The position numbers were made by a program, and so were the translations under genes. The notes under the pieces are model-generated. The model was not told where the DNA came from. It did not search any database and worked only from the letters and a program-made list of their open reading frames with translations. From an uncultured Candidatus Pelagibacter sp. (GTDB lineage Bacteria > Pseudomonadota > Alphaproteobacteria > Pelagibacterales > Pelagibacteraceae), in contig CAJQSU010000004.1 of NCBI GenBank assembly GCA_905616435.1, positions 23,126-87,125 on the forward strand: a stretch of DNA of 64,000 nucleotides, written 5' to 3'. This document shows, one piece after another, positions 34,993 to 44,172 of the stretch (position 1 is its first letter; each line of letters starts with the position of its first letter).

Positions 34993-35364
34993 TTATTCTA
35001 AAGACTTAATTTGGGAATAAATTTTTTCTTTATCAGTTTGACCCATGCTTCGTGATATTTCACTATTGTTTTTATAAACAACAATAGTTGTCCAATAATT
35101 AATGCCTAGAGATTTAGCAATATCTAAATCCTTGGTTTGTTCAAAACTTAAGAACAAGATGTCACTAAAGTCTTTTTTGGCCTGTTCTAATATTTTTACT
35201 TGTTTGGCACATGTTGAGCAGGTCTTGTTCCATGAATTAATTACTACAGTTTTCCCACTAGATTGTGCTTTTTGAAAAACTTCTTTTGTAAATGTAGTAG
35301 TTTTTCCAAAAGCAAAGGAATTAAAGTTGAAAACAACAAATATAAAGATGAAAATTTTTCTCAT
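34993..35364 (-). CDS. Exported thioredoxin-fold protein
   Basis: A 123-aa protein with a signal peptide (KIFIFIFVVFNFNSFAFG) and a thioredoxin domain carrying CSTC (residues near 49-52) in the context NSWNKTCSTCAKQ. The motif differs from the WCGPC of classic thioredoxin. A cis-Pro equivalent is not obvious (NYWTTIVVYK at that place has Thr). It would act in the periplasm on disulfides. It converges with thiV at 3 bp. Confidence 0.8.
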   Translation of the reverse strand: MRKIFIFIFVVFNFNSFAFGKTTTFTKEVFQKAQSSGKTVVINSWNKTCSTCAKQVKILEQAKKDFSDILFLSFEQTKDLDIAKSLGINYWTTIVVYKNNSEISRSMGQTDKEKIYSQIKSLE

Positions 35365-35455
35365 AAATATGTTTTATATTAAGTTCGATTAAAAGTATAA
35401 CTTTTTATAATTTATTGTAATTAAGCAAATAGTATTTATATAACTAACGTCAAAG

Positions 35456-36391
35456 ATGTCAGAAAATCAAATAGTTATTAGCGACCTATCAAAAGTATAT
35501 GACAATGGCTTTAGTGCGCTTAAAAAAATTAGTCTTAAGGTTAAACAGGGAGAAATTCTTGCAATGCTTGGACCAAATGGTGCGGGTAAGACAACTTTAA
35601 TTAGTATAATTTGTGGAATTGTTACCCCTTCATCTGGAACGGTTACCATTGATGACTTTGATATTATCAAAGATTATCGTGAAACAAGGTCTAGAATAGG
35701 AATGGTTCCTCAAGAGTTAACTTTAGAATCTTTTGAAACAGTTTTTGATACAGTATCTTATTCTAGAGGTTTATATGGCAAATCTCCAAAACCAGAACAT
35801 ATCGAAAAAATTTTAAAAGACTTAAGTTTGTGGGATAAAAAGGATCAAAGATTAAGACAATTATCTGGTGGAATGAAGAGAAGAGTTTTAATTGCTAAAG
35901 CTTTATCTCATGAACCAAAAATATTGTTTTTAGATGAACCAACAGCTGGAGTGGATGTTGAGCTTAGAAAAGATATGTGGTTGGTAGTTGAAGAATTGAG
36001 AAAAACGGGGGTTACTATTATTTTAACAACTCATTATATTGAAGAAGCAGAAGCTATTGCTGACCGTGTAGCGGTGATTAATCAAGGTGAAATTATTGTA
36101 GTTGATGATAAAAAAGAATTAATTAAGAAAATGGGTCATAAAAAGTTAACAATAGAATTGCAGGAAGAGGTTATAGAAATTCCAGAAGTATTATCTAAAT
36201 ACAATTTAGTTATAGGTAAAAATAATATGTCTTTAGTTTACACTTATAATGCTCAAGCTGAAAAAACTGGTATTACCGATTTATTAAAAGGTTTAAAAGA
36301 TGCAGGTTTAAGATTAAAAGACCTGATAACAGAACAAAGTTCATTAGAAAAAATTTTTGTTGATTTAGTTAAGGAGAATAATGAAAATTAA
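35456..36391 (+). CDS. ABC-2 type transporter ATP-binding protein (YadG-like)
   Basis: A 311-aa ABC ATPase with Walker A GPNGAGKT near 39-46, signature LSGGMKRR near 139-146, Walker [11 protein letters not shown] and H-loop [11 protein letters not shown]-terminal regulatory part follows. Length and order match the YadG/YadH exporter of enterobacteria. The permease gene overlaps by 11 bp. The substrate is unknown. Confidence 0.92.
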   Translation: MSENQIVISDLSKVYDNGFSALKKISLKVKQGEILAMLGPNGAGKTTLISIICGIVTPSSGTVTIDDFDIIKDYRETRSRIGMVPQELTLESFETVFDTVSYSRGLYGKSPKPEHIEKILKDLSLWDKKDQRLRQLSGGMKRRVLIAKALSHEPKILFLDEPTAGVDVELRKDMWLVVEELRKTGVTIILTTHYIEEAEAIADRVAVINQGEIIVVDDKKELIKKMGHKKLTIELQEEVIEIPEVLSKYNLVIGKNNMSLVYTYNAQAEKTGITDLLKGLKDAGLRLKDLITEQSSLEKIFVDLVKENNEN

Positions 36392-37148
36392 TTATTATGG
36401 ATTTAAAGCTATATATGTTCACGAAATGAATAGATTCAGAAGAACTTTAGGTCAGTCTCTTCTCTCACCTGTGATATCTACATCATTATATTTCGTAGTT
36501 TTTGGCTCAGTTATTGGAAACTATATTGAAAAAATAGATGGTGTTAGTTATGGCTCTTACATAGTGCCAGGATTATTGATGCTTACTTTATTAACTCAAT
36601 CAATAAGCAATACATCATTTGGAATATTTTTTCCTAAATTTAATGGAACTATTAATGAAATTTTGGCAGCACCTATTTCATCACTTGAAATTGTTCTCGC
36701 TTTTGTTGGAGCAGGAGCAACTAAAACATTAATTGTCGGAGCGGTAATCTACTTAACTGCCTCTTTTTTTGTGGATTTAACAGTTGAATATCCGCTATTA
36801 ATGATTTTTTTATTGATATTAGTGTCTTTTACGTTTGCTTTGTTTGGATTTTTGATTGGTGTTCTTAGCTCAAACTTCGAACAGATGTCTATTGTTCCAT
36901 CTTTAGTTATTACACCAATGGTATTTTTGGGTGGAAGTTTATATTCTTTGGATATGCTGCCTCCTATCTGGCAAACGGTAAGTTACTTTAACCCAGTAGT
37001 ATATTTAATTGATGGACTAAGATTTTCATTTTATGGAATATCAGATTTTAATATTTGGATAAGTGTAGGATCTATGGTGTTATTTTTAATGATCTGTGTG
37101 ATCTCTGTCTCAATATTATTAAAAAAAGGTTATAATATTAAATCTTAA
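36381..37148 (+). CDS. ABC-2 type transporter permease (YadH-like)
   Basis: A 255-aa six-helix permease with the ABC-2 pattern [20 protein letters not shown] near 23-42, [27 protein letters not shown] near 89-102 and the C-terminal [22 protein letters not shown] near 197-218. It pairs with the ATPase upstream, from which its start overlaps. It likely exports a lipid-like or polymer substrate. Confidence 0.92.
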   Translation: MKINYYGFKAIYVHEMNRFRRTLGQSLLSPVISTSLYFVVFGSVIGNYIEKIDGVSYGSYIVPGLLMLTLLTQSISNTSFGIFFPKFNGTINEILAAPISSLEIVLAFVGAGATKTLIVGAVIYLTASFFVDLTVEYPLLMIFLLILVSFTFALFGFLIGVLSSNFEQMSIVPSLVITPMVFLGGSLYSLDMLPPIWQTVSYFNPVVYLIDGLRFSFYGISDFNIWISVGSMVLFLMICVISVSILLKKGYNIKS

Positions 37149-37159
37149 GAATATTATAT

Positions 37160-38434
37160 TTAAAATTGTTCTGACTCAGTCGAACCTTCCATTGCTGTAG
37201 TTGTGCTTTTTCCACCACTAATAGTATTAGATACAGCATCAAAATAGGAAGTACCAACTTCTCTTTGATGTTTAACACTAGTGTAACCATCTTTTTCACG
37301 AGCAAACTCTTTTTCTTGAATTCTTGAATAAGCAGTCATACCTTCTTTTTTATATTTTTCTGCTAATTCGAATATTGCAATATTCTGAGTATGAAAGCCT
37401 GCAAGAGTAATAAATTGAAATTTGTATCCCATCTTACTAATTTCTTTTTGAAATGAAGCAATCTCTTCATCTGATAAATGTTTTTTCCAATTAAACGATG
37501 GTGAACAATTGTAAGCCAAAAGTTTTCCAGGGAATTTTTTGTGAATTGCATCTGCAAATTCCTTTGCTTCTTTAAGATTAGGTGTTGCTGTTTCACACCA
37601 AATTAAATCTGAGTATGGTGCATAAGCTAATCCTCTAGATATAGCCTGATCAATTCCGGCTTTAACATAATAAAAACCTTCTGGAGATCTTTCTCCAGTT
37701 AAGAATTCTTTATCATTTTCATCATGATCATTAGTAATTAGCTTTGCAGCATTTGCATCTGTTCTTGCTAATATGATCAGAGGTACATCTGCTATATCAG
37801 CAGCTAATCTCGCAGCTTTTAAATTTTTAATCATTGTACTGGTTGGAACCAATACTTTTCCACCCATGTGACCACATTTTTTTTCACTTGCTAACTGGTC
37901 CTCAAAGTGGACACCAGCAGCACCTGATTTAATAAATTTTTTTGAAAGTTCGAATACATTTAGAGGTCCACCAAAACCTGCCTCACCATCAGCAATAATT
38001 GGTAACATGTAATCAACTTTTTTATTATCTTTCATATCGCCATCTTTTAATTCCATGTGCTGAATTTGATCAGCTCTAATTAAAGCATTATTCATTGACT
38101 CAACTAATTTTGGCGCGCTATCATAAGGATATAATGATTGGTCTGGATACATTTCACCAGCGGTATTTGCATCTGCTGCTACTTGCCATCCACTTAAGTA
38201 GATAGCCTTTAAACCTGCTTTTGCATGTTGTACAGCATGGTTACCTGATAGAGAACCCAGCGTGTTAACATAATTTTCTGCATTTAATAAATTCCAAAGT
38301 TTTTGAGACTGCATTTTACACATTGAATATTCAATTTTTATTGAACCTCTTAATCTTTCAACTTCTTCTGGAGTATAATCTCTTTTTATTCCTGCAAATC
38401 TTTTTAAATCATATGAGATTTTTTCTGCGCTCAT
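37160..38434 (-). CDS. aceA: Isocitrate lyase
   Basis: First glyoxylate-shunt enzyme, splitting isocitrate to glyoxylate and succinate. The catalytic motif KKCGHMGGK is at residues 185-193, with [20 protein letters not shown] near 61-80 and WCETATPNL near 288. At 424 aa it is a normal bacterial enzyme. It follows a 53-aa gene on the same strand by 68 bp and is close to an ScfR/RamB-type regulator gene on the other strand, as expected for control by short-chain fatty acids. Confidence 0.97.
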   Translation of the reverse strand: MSAEKISYDLKRFAGIKRDYTPEEVERLRGSIKIEYSMCKMQSQKLWNLLNAENYVNTLGSLSGNHAVQHAKAGLKAIYLSGWQVAADANTAGEMYPDQSLYPYDSAPKLVESMNNALIRADQIQHMELKDGDMKDNKKVDYMLPIIADGEAGFGGPLNVFELSKKFIKSGAAGVHFEDQLASEKKCGHMGGKVLVPTSTMIKNLKAARLAADIADVPLIILARTDANAAKLITNDHDENDKEFLTGERSPEGFYYVKAGIDQAISRGLAYAPYSDLIWCETATPNLKEAKEFADAIHKKFPGKLLAYNCSPSFNWKKHLSDEEIASFQKEISKMGYKFQFITLAGFHTQNIAIFELAEKYKKEGMTAYSRIQEKEFAREKDGYTSVKHQREVGTSYFDAVSNTISGGKSTTTAMEGSTESEQF

Positions 38435-38502
38435 TACTTTAGTCCTTTATATGTTAAAATTATTAGTGAAGAATTGATGAAAATCGAATTTAGTTGAATG
38501 AA

Positions 38503-38664
38503 TTAATTGCTGTCGTTTAGCGTATCAGCAAGATCTTTCATTCCACTTGAACCCCAATCACAATGATCGTCTCTCATGTAAATGCCTCTGTTGTTGTGTC
38601 TAGCAATATCTTCATGATTGATGATTTGAGCTTCATATTCTGAGTTATCTAATTTTTTATCCAT
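38503..38664 (-). CDS. Uncharacterised small protein upstream of aceA, 53 aa
   Basis: A hydrophilic, acidic peptide with no recognised family, starting MDKKLDNSEYEAQ. It contains EDIARHNNRGIYMRDDHCDW (one Cys and two His) and GMKDLADTL. I chose the ATG at 38664 because an in-frame start at 38700 would place the coding region in the TTTACAA operator cluster. It would be the first gene of the aceA transcript. Confidence 0.6.
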   Translation of the reverse strand: MDKKLDNSEYEAQIINHEDIARHNNRGIYMRDDHCDWGSSGMKDLADTLNDSN

Positions 38665-38677
38665 AAAGATTTTATAA

Positions 38678-38767
38678 TTTACAATATTTACAAAATCCAT
38701 AAAAATAGCAAAAAGCGTTGTAAATCATGGAAAAATATTGTAAAAATAAATTTACAAAATTTACAAA
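38678..38767. promoter_or_regulatory. Cluster of six TTTACAA half-sites between aceA unit and scfR-like gene
   Basis: In 90 bp there are six copies of TTTACAA(A): forward at 38678, 38687, 38751 and 38760, and inverted (TTGTAAA) at 38718 and 38738. The forward copies form two tandem pairs, each with 9-bp spacing. The site lies between the divergent starts of the 53-aa/aceA unit and the XRE-DUF955 regulator gene. RamB/ScfR proteins bind related TTTGCAAA/TTTACAAA sequences, so this is a likely operator for autoregulation and aceA control. Confidence 0.75.
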
Positions 38768-38775
38768 TAGAAAAT

Positions 38776-40209
38776 ATGAGTCAATTAAATTTAAAAATAG
38801 GGCCTAAAATTAAAGCTTTCCGAAGGCAGCTTGGCCTTCAGGCTAATAAGTTGGCTGAAGAGTTGGGCATATCTCCAAGTTACTTAAATTTAATTGAAAG
38901 TGGAAAGAGAAAAATTGATGGAGATCTTCTTTTAAAGGTATGTGAAAAACTTAATATCGAACTATCCCAACTAACATTCAAAACTGATATTAATTTAGAA
39001 AACACACTATCAGAAATTTTAGATGATAAGATGTTTGAAGATTTGGACATTTTAGGTCCAGAAGTAAAAGATCTTGTTGGTACAAACCCCAAAATAGGCA
39101 AAGCAATTGTAAGACTAGGGGATATTCTAAAAAAAAAAGATCATGAAATAATTAATAAAATTGAAACAATATCTGGTAAAATTGTTGATAATAGAAAAAA
39201 TTCATTTCCAGGAGAAGTCATTTCAGATTTTCTACAAGAAAATAAGAATTATTTTCCTAAACTAGAAGATTTTGCAAACAAAGTTTTTGAAAAAGTTCAA
39301 AAAAATAATCGCACAAGATACATAGCTCTTTGTGAATATTTAAAATCAGAGTATGGAATATCGGTTAAAGACGTGATTCCGGAAGAAGATAAACCTTTTT
39401 CAAAAATCTATCATAAAAATAAAAAAGAATTATTATTAAGTGATTATACCTCTCTAGAAACTAAAAAACTCCACGCTGCTGCTCAAATAGCTCAAGAAGG
39501 AGCTATTAAAGTAATAGATGATTATTTATCTAATTTTACATTTCCATCAGAAGAGTCAAAAAAATTAACAAAAGTTGCTTTGTTAAATTATTGTGGAGCT
39601 GCAATATTAATGCCTTACAAGTTTTTTCATTCTGAATGTAAAAAACTAAAATATGACTTAGAATTATTACAAAACACCTTCGCAACTTCATTTGAACAAG
39701 TTGCCCATAGAGTTACTTGTTTGCAAGACCCAAAACTCCCAGGAATCCCATTTCATTTTTTAAGAGTTGATATGGCAGGAAATATCTCTAAAAGATTTTC
39801 ATTATCTGGAATAGAAATCCCAAGATATGGAGGTGCCTGTCCAAGGTGGAATGTTTATTCAGCTTTAACAAGACCAGGTGTTATTCAGGCGGCGGTAAGT
39901 AAAATGACTAATGGAGAAAAGTACGTGTGCATTGCAAGGACCGTTGAAAAGGGCATAGGAAGATTTGGACAATCAAAAAGTATTTTATCTATAGGGTTAG
40001 GATGTGAAGCAAAATATGCAAAAGATTTTATTTATACAGAAAATATTAATATTAATGATAAATCTACAGAAATACCCATAGGCGTATCGTGCAGAACCTG
40101 TGATAGATTAGATTGCTCACAGAGGGCATTCCCCCCGCTGCATAAAAAATTTGATGTTGATATTAACTCTAGGGGAGTTTCAGTTTATGTTGGCGATAAA
40201 AATTCTTAA
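38776..40209 (+). CDS. Short-chain fatty acid regulator, ScfR/RamB type (XRE + DUF955 + DUF2083)
   Basis: A 477-aa regulator. The XRE helix-turn-helix lies near 9-62 (LGLQANKLAEELGISPSYLN and the following recognition part). The ImmA/IrrE-like region near 230-330 has NYCGAAILMPYKFF and LLQNTFATSFEQVAHRVT. The C-terminal domain has IPIGVSCRTCDRLDCSQRA near 436-454. RamB of Corynebacterium and ScfR proteins of alphaproteobacteria control acetate, glyoxylate and propionate genes. Divergent from aceA. Confidence 0.9.
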   Translation: MSQLNLKIGPKIKAFRRQLGLQANKLAEELGISPSYLNLIESGKRKIDGDLLLKVCEKLNIELSQLTFKTDINLENTLSEILDDKMFEDLDILGPEVKDLVGTNPKIGKAIVRLGDILKKKDHEIINKIETISGKIVDNRKNSFPGEVISDFLQENKNYFPKLEDFANKVFEKVQKNNRTRYIALCEYLKSEYGISVKDVIPEEDKPFSKIYHKNKKELLLSDYTSLETKKLHAAAQIAQEGAIKVIDDYLSNFTFPSEESKKLTKVALLNYCGAAILMPYKFFHSECKKLKYDLELLQNTFATSFEQVAHRVTCLQDPKLPGIPFHFLRVDMAGNISKRFSLSGIEIPRYGGACPRWNVYSALTRPGVIQAAVSKMTNGEKYVCIARTVEKGIGRFGQSKSILSIGLGCEAKYAKDFIYTENININDKSTEIPIGVSCRTCDRLDCSQRAFPPLHKKFDVDINSRGVSVYVGDKNS

Positions 40210-40221
40210 TTTAAGATACAA

Positions 40222-40386
40222 ATGATTAAATTTTTGATCCCAGCTGTTATTGTTTTTTTAATTATTTTATTCTGGGGTAAAATTAGTGATTTAATTTATA
40301 AAAAGTTTAATATTAAATTAAATCACTTATTAACTGGTGCTACTCTATTGATAATTGCAATAACCTATCTATTAATTAGAAATTAA
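40222..40386 (+). CDS. Small two-helix membrane protein, 54 aa
   Basis: A short frame 12 bp after the regulator gene. Two membrane helices (about residues 3-18 and 36-51) flank a basic loop (KISDLIYKKFNIK). It fits the gap exactly before the GNAT-like gene, 4 bp downstream, which supports expression in one transcript. No family known. Confidence 0.6.
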   Translation: MIKFLIPAVIVFLIILFWGKISDLIYKKFNIKLNHLLTGATLLIIAITYLLIRN

Positions 40387-40390
40387 TCTA

Positions 40391-40660
40391 ATGAATTTAA
40401 TTGATTTCCCGAAAGGTGTATTGGACGAAACAGATGGTGTTTTTACTTTTAAAAATAAAAATACAACATTAGGATTTGTGCGATTTAATAATCTTGGGGA
40501 AGTCGAGTATATATTTGTAAATCCTCTTTTTAGAAAAAAAAAATTAGCAAAAAACCTTTTGAAATTAGTGAGGGGAAAAACTCAAAAAAAAATAGTTTTT
40601 CAAAAACCTATTAGTCCACTTGGTTCAAAATTATTAAAATCTGTAGAAAAATGGGATTAA
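40391..40660 (+). CDS. Small GNAT-like protein, 89 aa
   Basis: The protein has the strand-turn-strand layout of a short N-acetyltransferase domain: GFVRFNNLGEVEYIFVNPLFRKKKLAKNLLK (in two parts around residues 28-58). The RKKKLAKN part sits where acetyl-CoA is bound. It lacks the rest of a full GNAT (usual length about 140), so it may be a minimal or partner domain. Its stop overlaps the PsiE-like gene end by 4 bp. Confidence 0.65.
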   Translation: MNLIDFPKGVLDETDGVFTFKNKNTTLGFVRFNNLGEVEYIFVNPLFRKKKLAKNLLKLVRGKTQKKIVFQKPISPLGSKLLKSVEKWD

Positions 40661-41046
40661 AGTTTATTTTTCTTACCTTTAGTCTCAATACCTAGTTTTT
40701 TACTATGTCTAAGTCTCATTACCACAATTGCAATTGCTATTAATAAAATTGCAACAGATTCATAAACCAGCGCAGTTGGATCCATTTCCTTACCTTGAAG
40801 AATAATAAACCTAGATAAGGCAGTAATAGCAATTAATAAAGGTAGAGTAATTCTAATTGATTGCTCATCCCAGAAAACTCTGACCATAGCCATTACCTCT
40901 AGGTATAAAAACATTAATAATAGATCGGCTAAAGTAACAGACTTAGCGTGGTACATGTTAATTATTTCGATGAATACCGCGATAATAGTGCTAATTAAAA
41001 TTAGAACTAATAAACCAAGTTGTAAATTCTTAATTAAATTTTTCAT
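40657..41046 (-). CDS. PsiE family membrane protein
   Basis: A 129-aa protein with four membrane helices matching the phosphate-starvation-inducible PsiE family: ADLLLMFLYLEVMAMVRVFW (residues near 39-58), then ITLPLLIAITALSRFIIL near 65-82 and a C-terminal basic tail. The function is unknown. It follows the 151-aa membrane protein gene by 2 bp on the same strand. Confidence 0.85.
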   Translation of the reverse strand: MKNLIKNLQLGLLVLILISTIIAVFIEIINMYHAKSVTLADLLLMFLYLEVMAMVRVFWDEQSIRITLPLLIAITALSRFIILQGKEMDPTALVYESVAILLIAIAIVVMRLRHSKKLGIETKGKKNKL

Positions 41047-41048
41047 TT

Positions 41049-41504
41049 TTATTTTTCCTTTTTAGTAAATGGTAACCATTTTTCAGAAGGTGTTTTATCT
41101 GGACCATCATATTTTATATTATATGAATTACCAGAATTTAAAACTTCTATTCCTTTAGAAAAAACAAACATAAACACTACAACAAAAAAAATCGCCATAA
41201 TTTTAAAAGGATCAAAATTTTTGGTTTTAAAAACACTTGCAGATCTTTCTTCAGCTCTATGGAATTGTTTAAATGTCATATAAACTGCAAAAATTAAACC
41301 TACATGAGCTATATAAAGGCCCGCCCATCCAAAGGCAAATGTCGTGTAAGAAAAGATATAAAGACTAAAAATTGTAGTCCAAATAAAACTTAAAACTAAA
41401 AGAATTTGTAGTCTTACCGATCTTGGGAGAGCTCTTAAATCATTTTTGCTATCATCAAAAAGAATGTTAGCACTCTCTTTCATCCAATCTTTAAAATTCT
41501 CCAT
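41049..41504 (-). CDS. Uncharacterised membrane protein, 151 aa
   Basis: Three membrane helices (about residues 32-52, 57-77 and 101-119) after a soluble N-terminal part with DWMKESANILFDDSKNDLRA. The C-terminal 30 residues are hydrophilic. No family recognised. It and the PsiE-like gene form a two-gene unit with a promoter in the 118-bp gap upstream. Confidence 0.75.
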   Translation of the reverse strand: MENFKDWMKESANILFDDSKNDLRALPRSVRLQILLVLSFIWTTIFSLYIFSYTTFAFGWAGLYIAHVGLIFAVYMTFKQFHRAEERSASVFKTKNFDPFKIMAIFFVVVFMFVFSKGIEVLNSGNSYNIKYDGPDKTPSEKWLPFTKKEK

Positions 41505-41622
41505 GTCGATTGTATAATGCTTTTATTATATAAAAGAAAGTTATTAAAATTACGCACTTTCAGTATATTAGATTAAATAAATATAGATTACCGTAACTTA
41601 AAAAAAAGTATAACTTTACTAA

Positions 41623-42192
41623 ATGGCCACAGATTTTAAAAAAAAATTTAATCCAAGAATCAAAGCTAGAATTAGAAAAAATCGTCAAATTTTTGGTAAA
41701 AAAATTGACAACTTTTTTGATTGGATTAAAGGCGCAGACCTTGTCGAACTTAAAGAGTGCAACATATCTGAAGACCCAGTAAGGCCAGAACTAGATAACG
41801 TGTTTAGAAGAAGTTATGGTAGAAAAATTTTTGGAGTAAAGTATAAAAATGATATACATGCGGTTATGTGTTTTGCTTACACTAACCAAATTCCAATAAA
41901 CGTTGATCAGTTGGATAAATTTAGTCATGACGCATATTTGCAAAGCGCTCAAAGAGGACAAAATATTGGACAAATTGCAGTAGCTTATACTGTCTGGTCA
42001 AAAAAAAGGGGTGGTGGTAAATTAATTGTTAAAGAAGTTTATAAAAAAATAAAACAATCCAACCATTTAGATAGATTAGTCACCTTGTCTCCTTTAACTG
42101 ATATGGCAACTAAGTTTCATAGTGGAAATGGAGCCAAACTATTACAGGTGAACGAAACCACACAAAATTTTGAATATAAAATTATAAAATAA
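41623..42192 (+). CDS. Uncharacterised GNAT-like protein, 189 aa
   Basis: After a basic N-terminus, the protein shows MCFAYTNQIP near 82-91 and IGQIAVAYTVWSKKRGGGKLIV near 115-136, resembling the CoA-binding core of N-acetyltransferases, and SPLTDMATKFHSGNGAKLLQ near 155-174. It is a distant member if so. No membrane part. The MBL-fold gene begins on the base after its stop. I am unsure of the family. Confidence 0.65.
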   Translation: MATDFKKKFNPRIKARIRKNRQIFGKKIDNFFDWIKGADLVELKECNISEDPVRPELDNVFRRSYGRKIFGVKYKNDIHAVMCFAYTNQIPINVDQLDKFSHDAYLQSAQRGQNIGQIAVAYTVWSKKRGGGKLIVKEVYKKIKQSNHLDRLVTLSPLTDMATKFHSGNGAKLLQVNETTQNFEYKIIK

Positions 42193-43236
42193 ATGTCAAA
42201 ATTAGTATTTCTTTTATTTATAATTATCAATTATAACTCACTGTCAATTTCAATGGAAAATAAACCTTATCATCATTTACCTGACGGTACTTTTAGAAAT
42301 CCAGAAGGATCTCCTGTAAGATTGGAAAAAATAAAATTTTCGTATACACAGTTTATTAAAGAAAAGAAAAAAATTGACATTACAGTTCCTAAAGATCACG
42401 TTATAGAAAAATCTAAGATTTTAGCAGACTTAGAAAAGTTTAAAAATGATGATTATATAGCCTGGATTGGTCATGCCACTTACTTAATTAAATTAGGAGA
42501 TACGACAATCATTACAGATCCAGTTTTTTCAAAAAATGCAGGTCCTTTAATATTTGGTCCAGATAGATTTACTGAACCAGCTTTAAATTTAGAAGAAATT
42601 CCAAAAACTGATATTTTTTTACTAACTCATAATCATTACGACCATCAAGATATGTCTACAATTAGAAAATTTCCTTTTAAAGAATCAAAAGTATTAGTCC
42701 CTCTTAAACTTGGAAAATATTTTAAGAGATATAAAGATGTAAATGAAATGGATTGGTATGAAGAAATTGTAATCAACAAAGATTTAAAAATAACTTTTCT
42801 TCCAGCAGTTCATTGGTCAAAAAGAAGCTTAACTGATATGAATAAAACTCTTTGGGGAAATTTTTTAATTGAATATAAGAATAAAAAAATCTTATTTGCT
42901 TGTGACACAGGGTATGGAAATATTTATAAAGAATTGGGAAATAAATATGGTCCTATAGATTTAACAATGATCAATATAGGAGCTTATGATTTTAGACCAA
43001 TGTTTGACAAATCTGTTTATCATACGACACCTGAAGAAGCTCTTGAAGTTGCAAGAGATTTACGCAGTAAAAAAGTTTTAGGTATGCATTGGGGTACTTT
43101 CGTATTATCACTTGAACCAATAATGGAACCACCAGTTCGATTTAAAAATAGCGCTGAAAAATATGGATTTAAAAAAGATGATGCGCTGGTCTTTAAGATA
43201 GGTCAAATATCTCCACTAAAAGAGATAATTAACTAA
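42193..43236 (+). CDS. Metallo-beta-lactamase-fold hydrolase, NAPE-PLD/UlaG-like
   Basis: A 347-aa protein with a signal-like N-terminus (KLVFLLFIIINYNSLSIS) and the metal motif LTHNHYDHQD near 142-151, IAWIGHATYLIKL near 94-106, ITDPVF near 113, PAVHWSKR near 202 and LGMHWGTFVLS near 290. This is the layout of N-acylphosphatidylethanolamine phospholipase D-like and L-ascorbate-6-P lactonase-like enzymes. The physiological substrate is not known. Confidence 0.87.
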   Translation: MSKLVFLLFIIINYNSLSISMENKPYHHLPDGTFRNPEGSPVRLEKIKFSYTQFIKEKKKIDITVPKDHVIEKSKILADLEKFKNDDYIAWIGHATYLIKLGDTTIITDPVFSKNAGPLIFGPDRFTEPALNLEEIPKTDIFLLTHNHYDHQDMSTIRKFPFKESKVLVPLKLGKYFKRYKDVNEMDWYEEIVINKDLKITFLPAVHWSKRSLTDMNKTLWGNFLIEYKNKKILFACDTGYGNIYKELGNKYGPIDLTMINIGAYDFRPMFDKSVYHTTPEEALEVARDLRSKKVLGMHWGTFVLSLEPIMEPPVRFKNSAEKYGFKKDDALVFKIGQISPLKEIIN

Positions 43237-43272
43237 TTGTTTTAAAACAATTTAAAAAATATAATTGTTGTG

Positions 43273-44172
43273 ATGCCAAAAAAAAATTTAAGGAATATGA
43301 TTGGTTATGGCGCCAAGGGTAAAGATATATCATGGCCGAATAAAGCAAAATTAGCTCTTCAAATTGTTCTTAATTATGAAGAGGGTGGGGAAAGCTGTGT
43401 TTTAAATGGAGATAAATATTCTGAAACTTTTTTATCTGAAATTGTTGGTGCAAAAGCTATCCAAGGAAGAAATATCAGCATGGAAAGTATTTATGAGTAT
43501 GGTTCAAGAGCAGGTTTTTGGAGATTAGATAAATTATTTAAAGAAAAAAAAATTCCAGTTACAATTTTTGGAGTAGCACTTGCCTTAATAAAAAATCCTG
43601 AAGTTTGTGAGGTAATTAAAACTGGAGATTATGAAATAGCCGCGCATGGTTATAAGTGGATTGATTATCAAGAGGTTAAAAAATCTGTTGAAAAGAAACA
43701 TATGCAACAAGCAATCAAAATTATAAAAGATATTTTTGGCTCAAGACCTCAAGGCTGGTACACAGGCAGATGCGGCCCTAACACAAAAGATTTGATTTTT
43801 GAAGAAGGTGGTTTTTTATATGACAGTGACAGCTACAGTGATGATCTTCCTTACTGGGAATACAGAGGTAAGAAAAAACAACTAATTATTCCTTATACAT
43901 TGGATAATAATGACATGAGGTTTGTAACTAACCAGGGCTTTAATACTGGAGATCATTTTTTTAATTATCTTAAAGATAGTTTTGATGCATTATATGAAGA
44001 AGGTAAAACAAGTCCTAAAATGATGTCAGTTGGGCTACACTGTAGATTAATAGGAAGGCCTGGAAGAATTCAGTCTTTAAAAAGATTTTTAGATTATGTT
44101 TTGAAATTCGATGATATTTGGATATGTAAGAGAGAGGAAATCGCAAAACATTGGATTGAAAATTACTCATAA
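43273..44172 (+). CDS. puuE: Allantoinase, polysaccharide-deacetylase type
   Basis: Hydrolyses allantoin to allantoate. The NodB-fold PuuE marks are LQIVLNYEEGGE near 29-40, YGSRAGFWRLDKLF near 76-89, AHGYKWIDYQ near 126-135 and GWYTGRCGPNT near 156-166. I chose the ATG at 43273; a GTG directly before it would add one residue. It adjoins allantoicase and allA, which gives strong support to the allantoin role over a sugar deacetylase. Confidence 0.93.
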   Translation: MPKKNLRNMIGYGAKGKDISWPNKAKLALQIVLNYEEGGESCVLNGDKYSETFLSEIVGAKAIQGRNISMESIYEYGSRAGFWRLDKLFKEKKIPVTIFGVALALIKNPEVCEVIKTGDYEIAAHGYKWIDYQEVKKSVEKKHMQQAIKIIKDIFGSRPQGWYTGRCGPNTKDLIFEEGGFLYDSDSYSDDLPYWEYRGKKKQLIIPYTLDNNDMRFVTNQGFNTGDHFFNYLKDSFDALYEEGKTSPKMMSVGLHCRLIGRPGRIQSLKRFLDYVLKFDDIWICKREEIAKHWIENYS

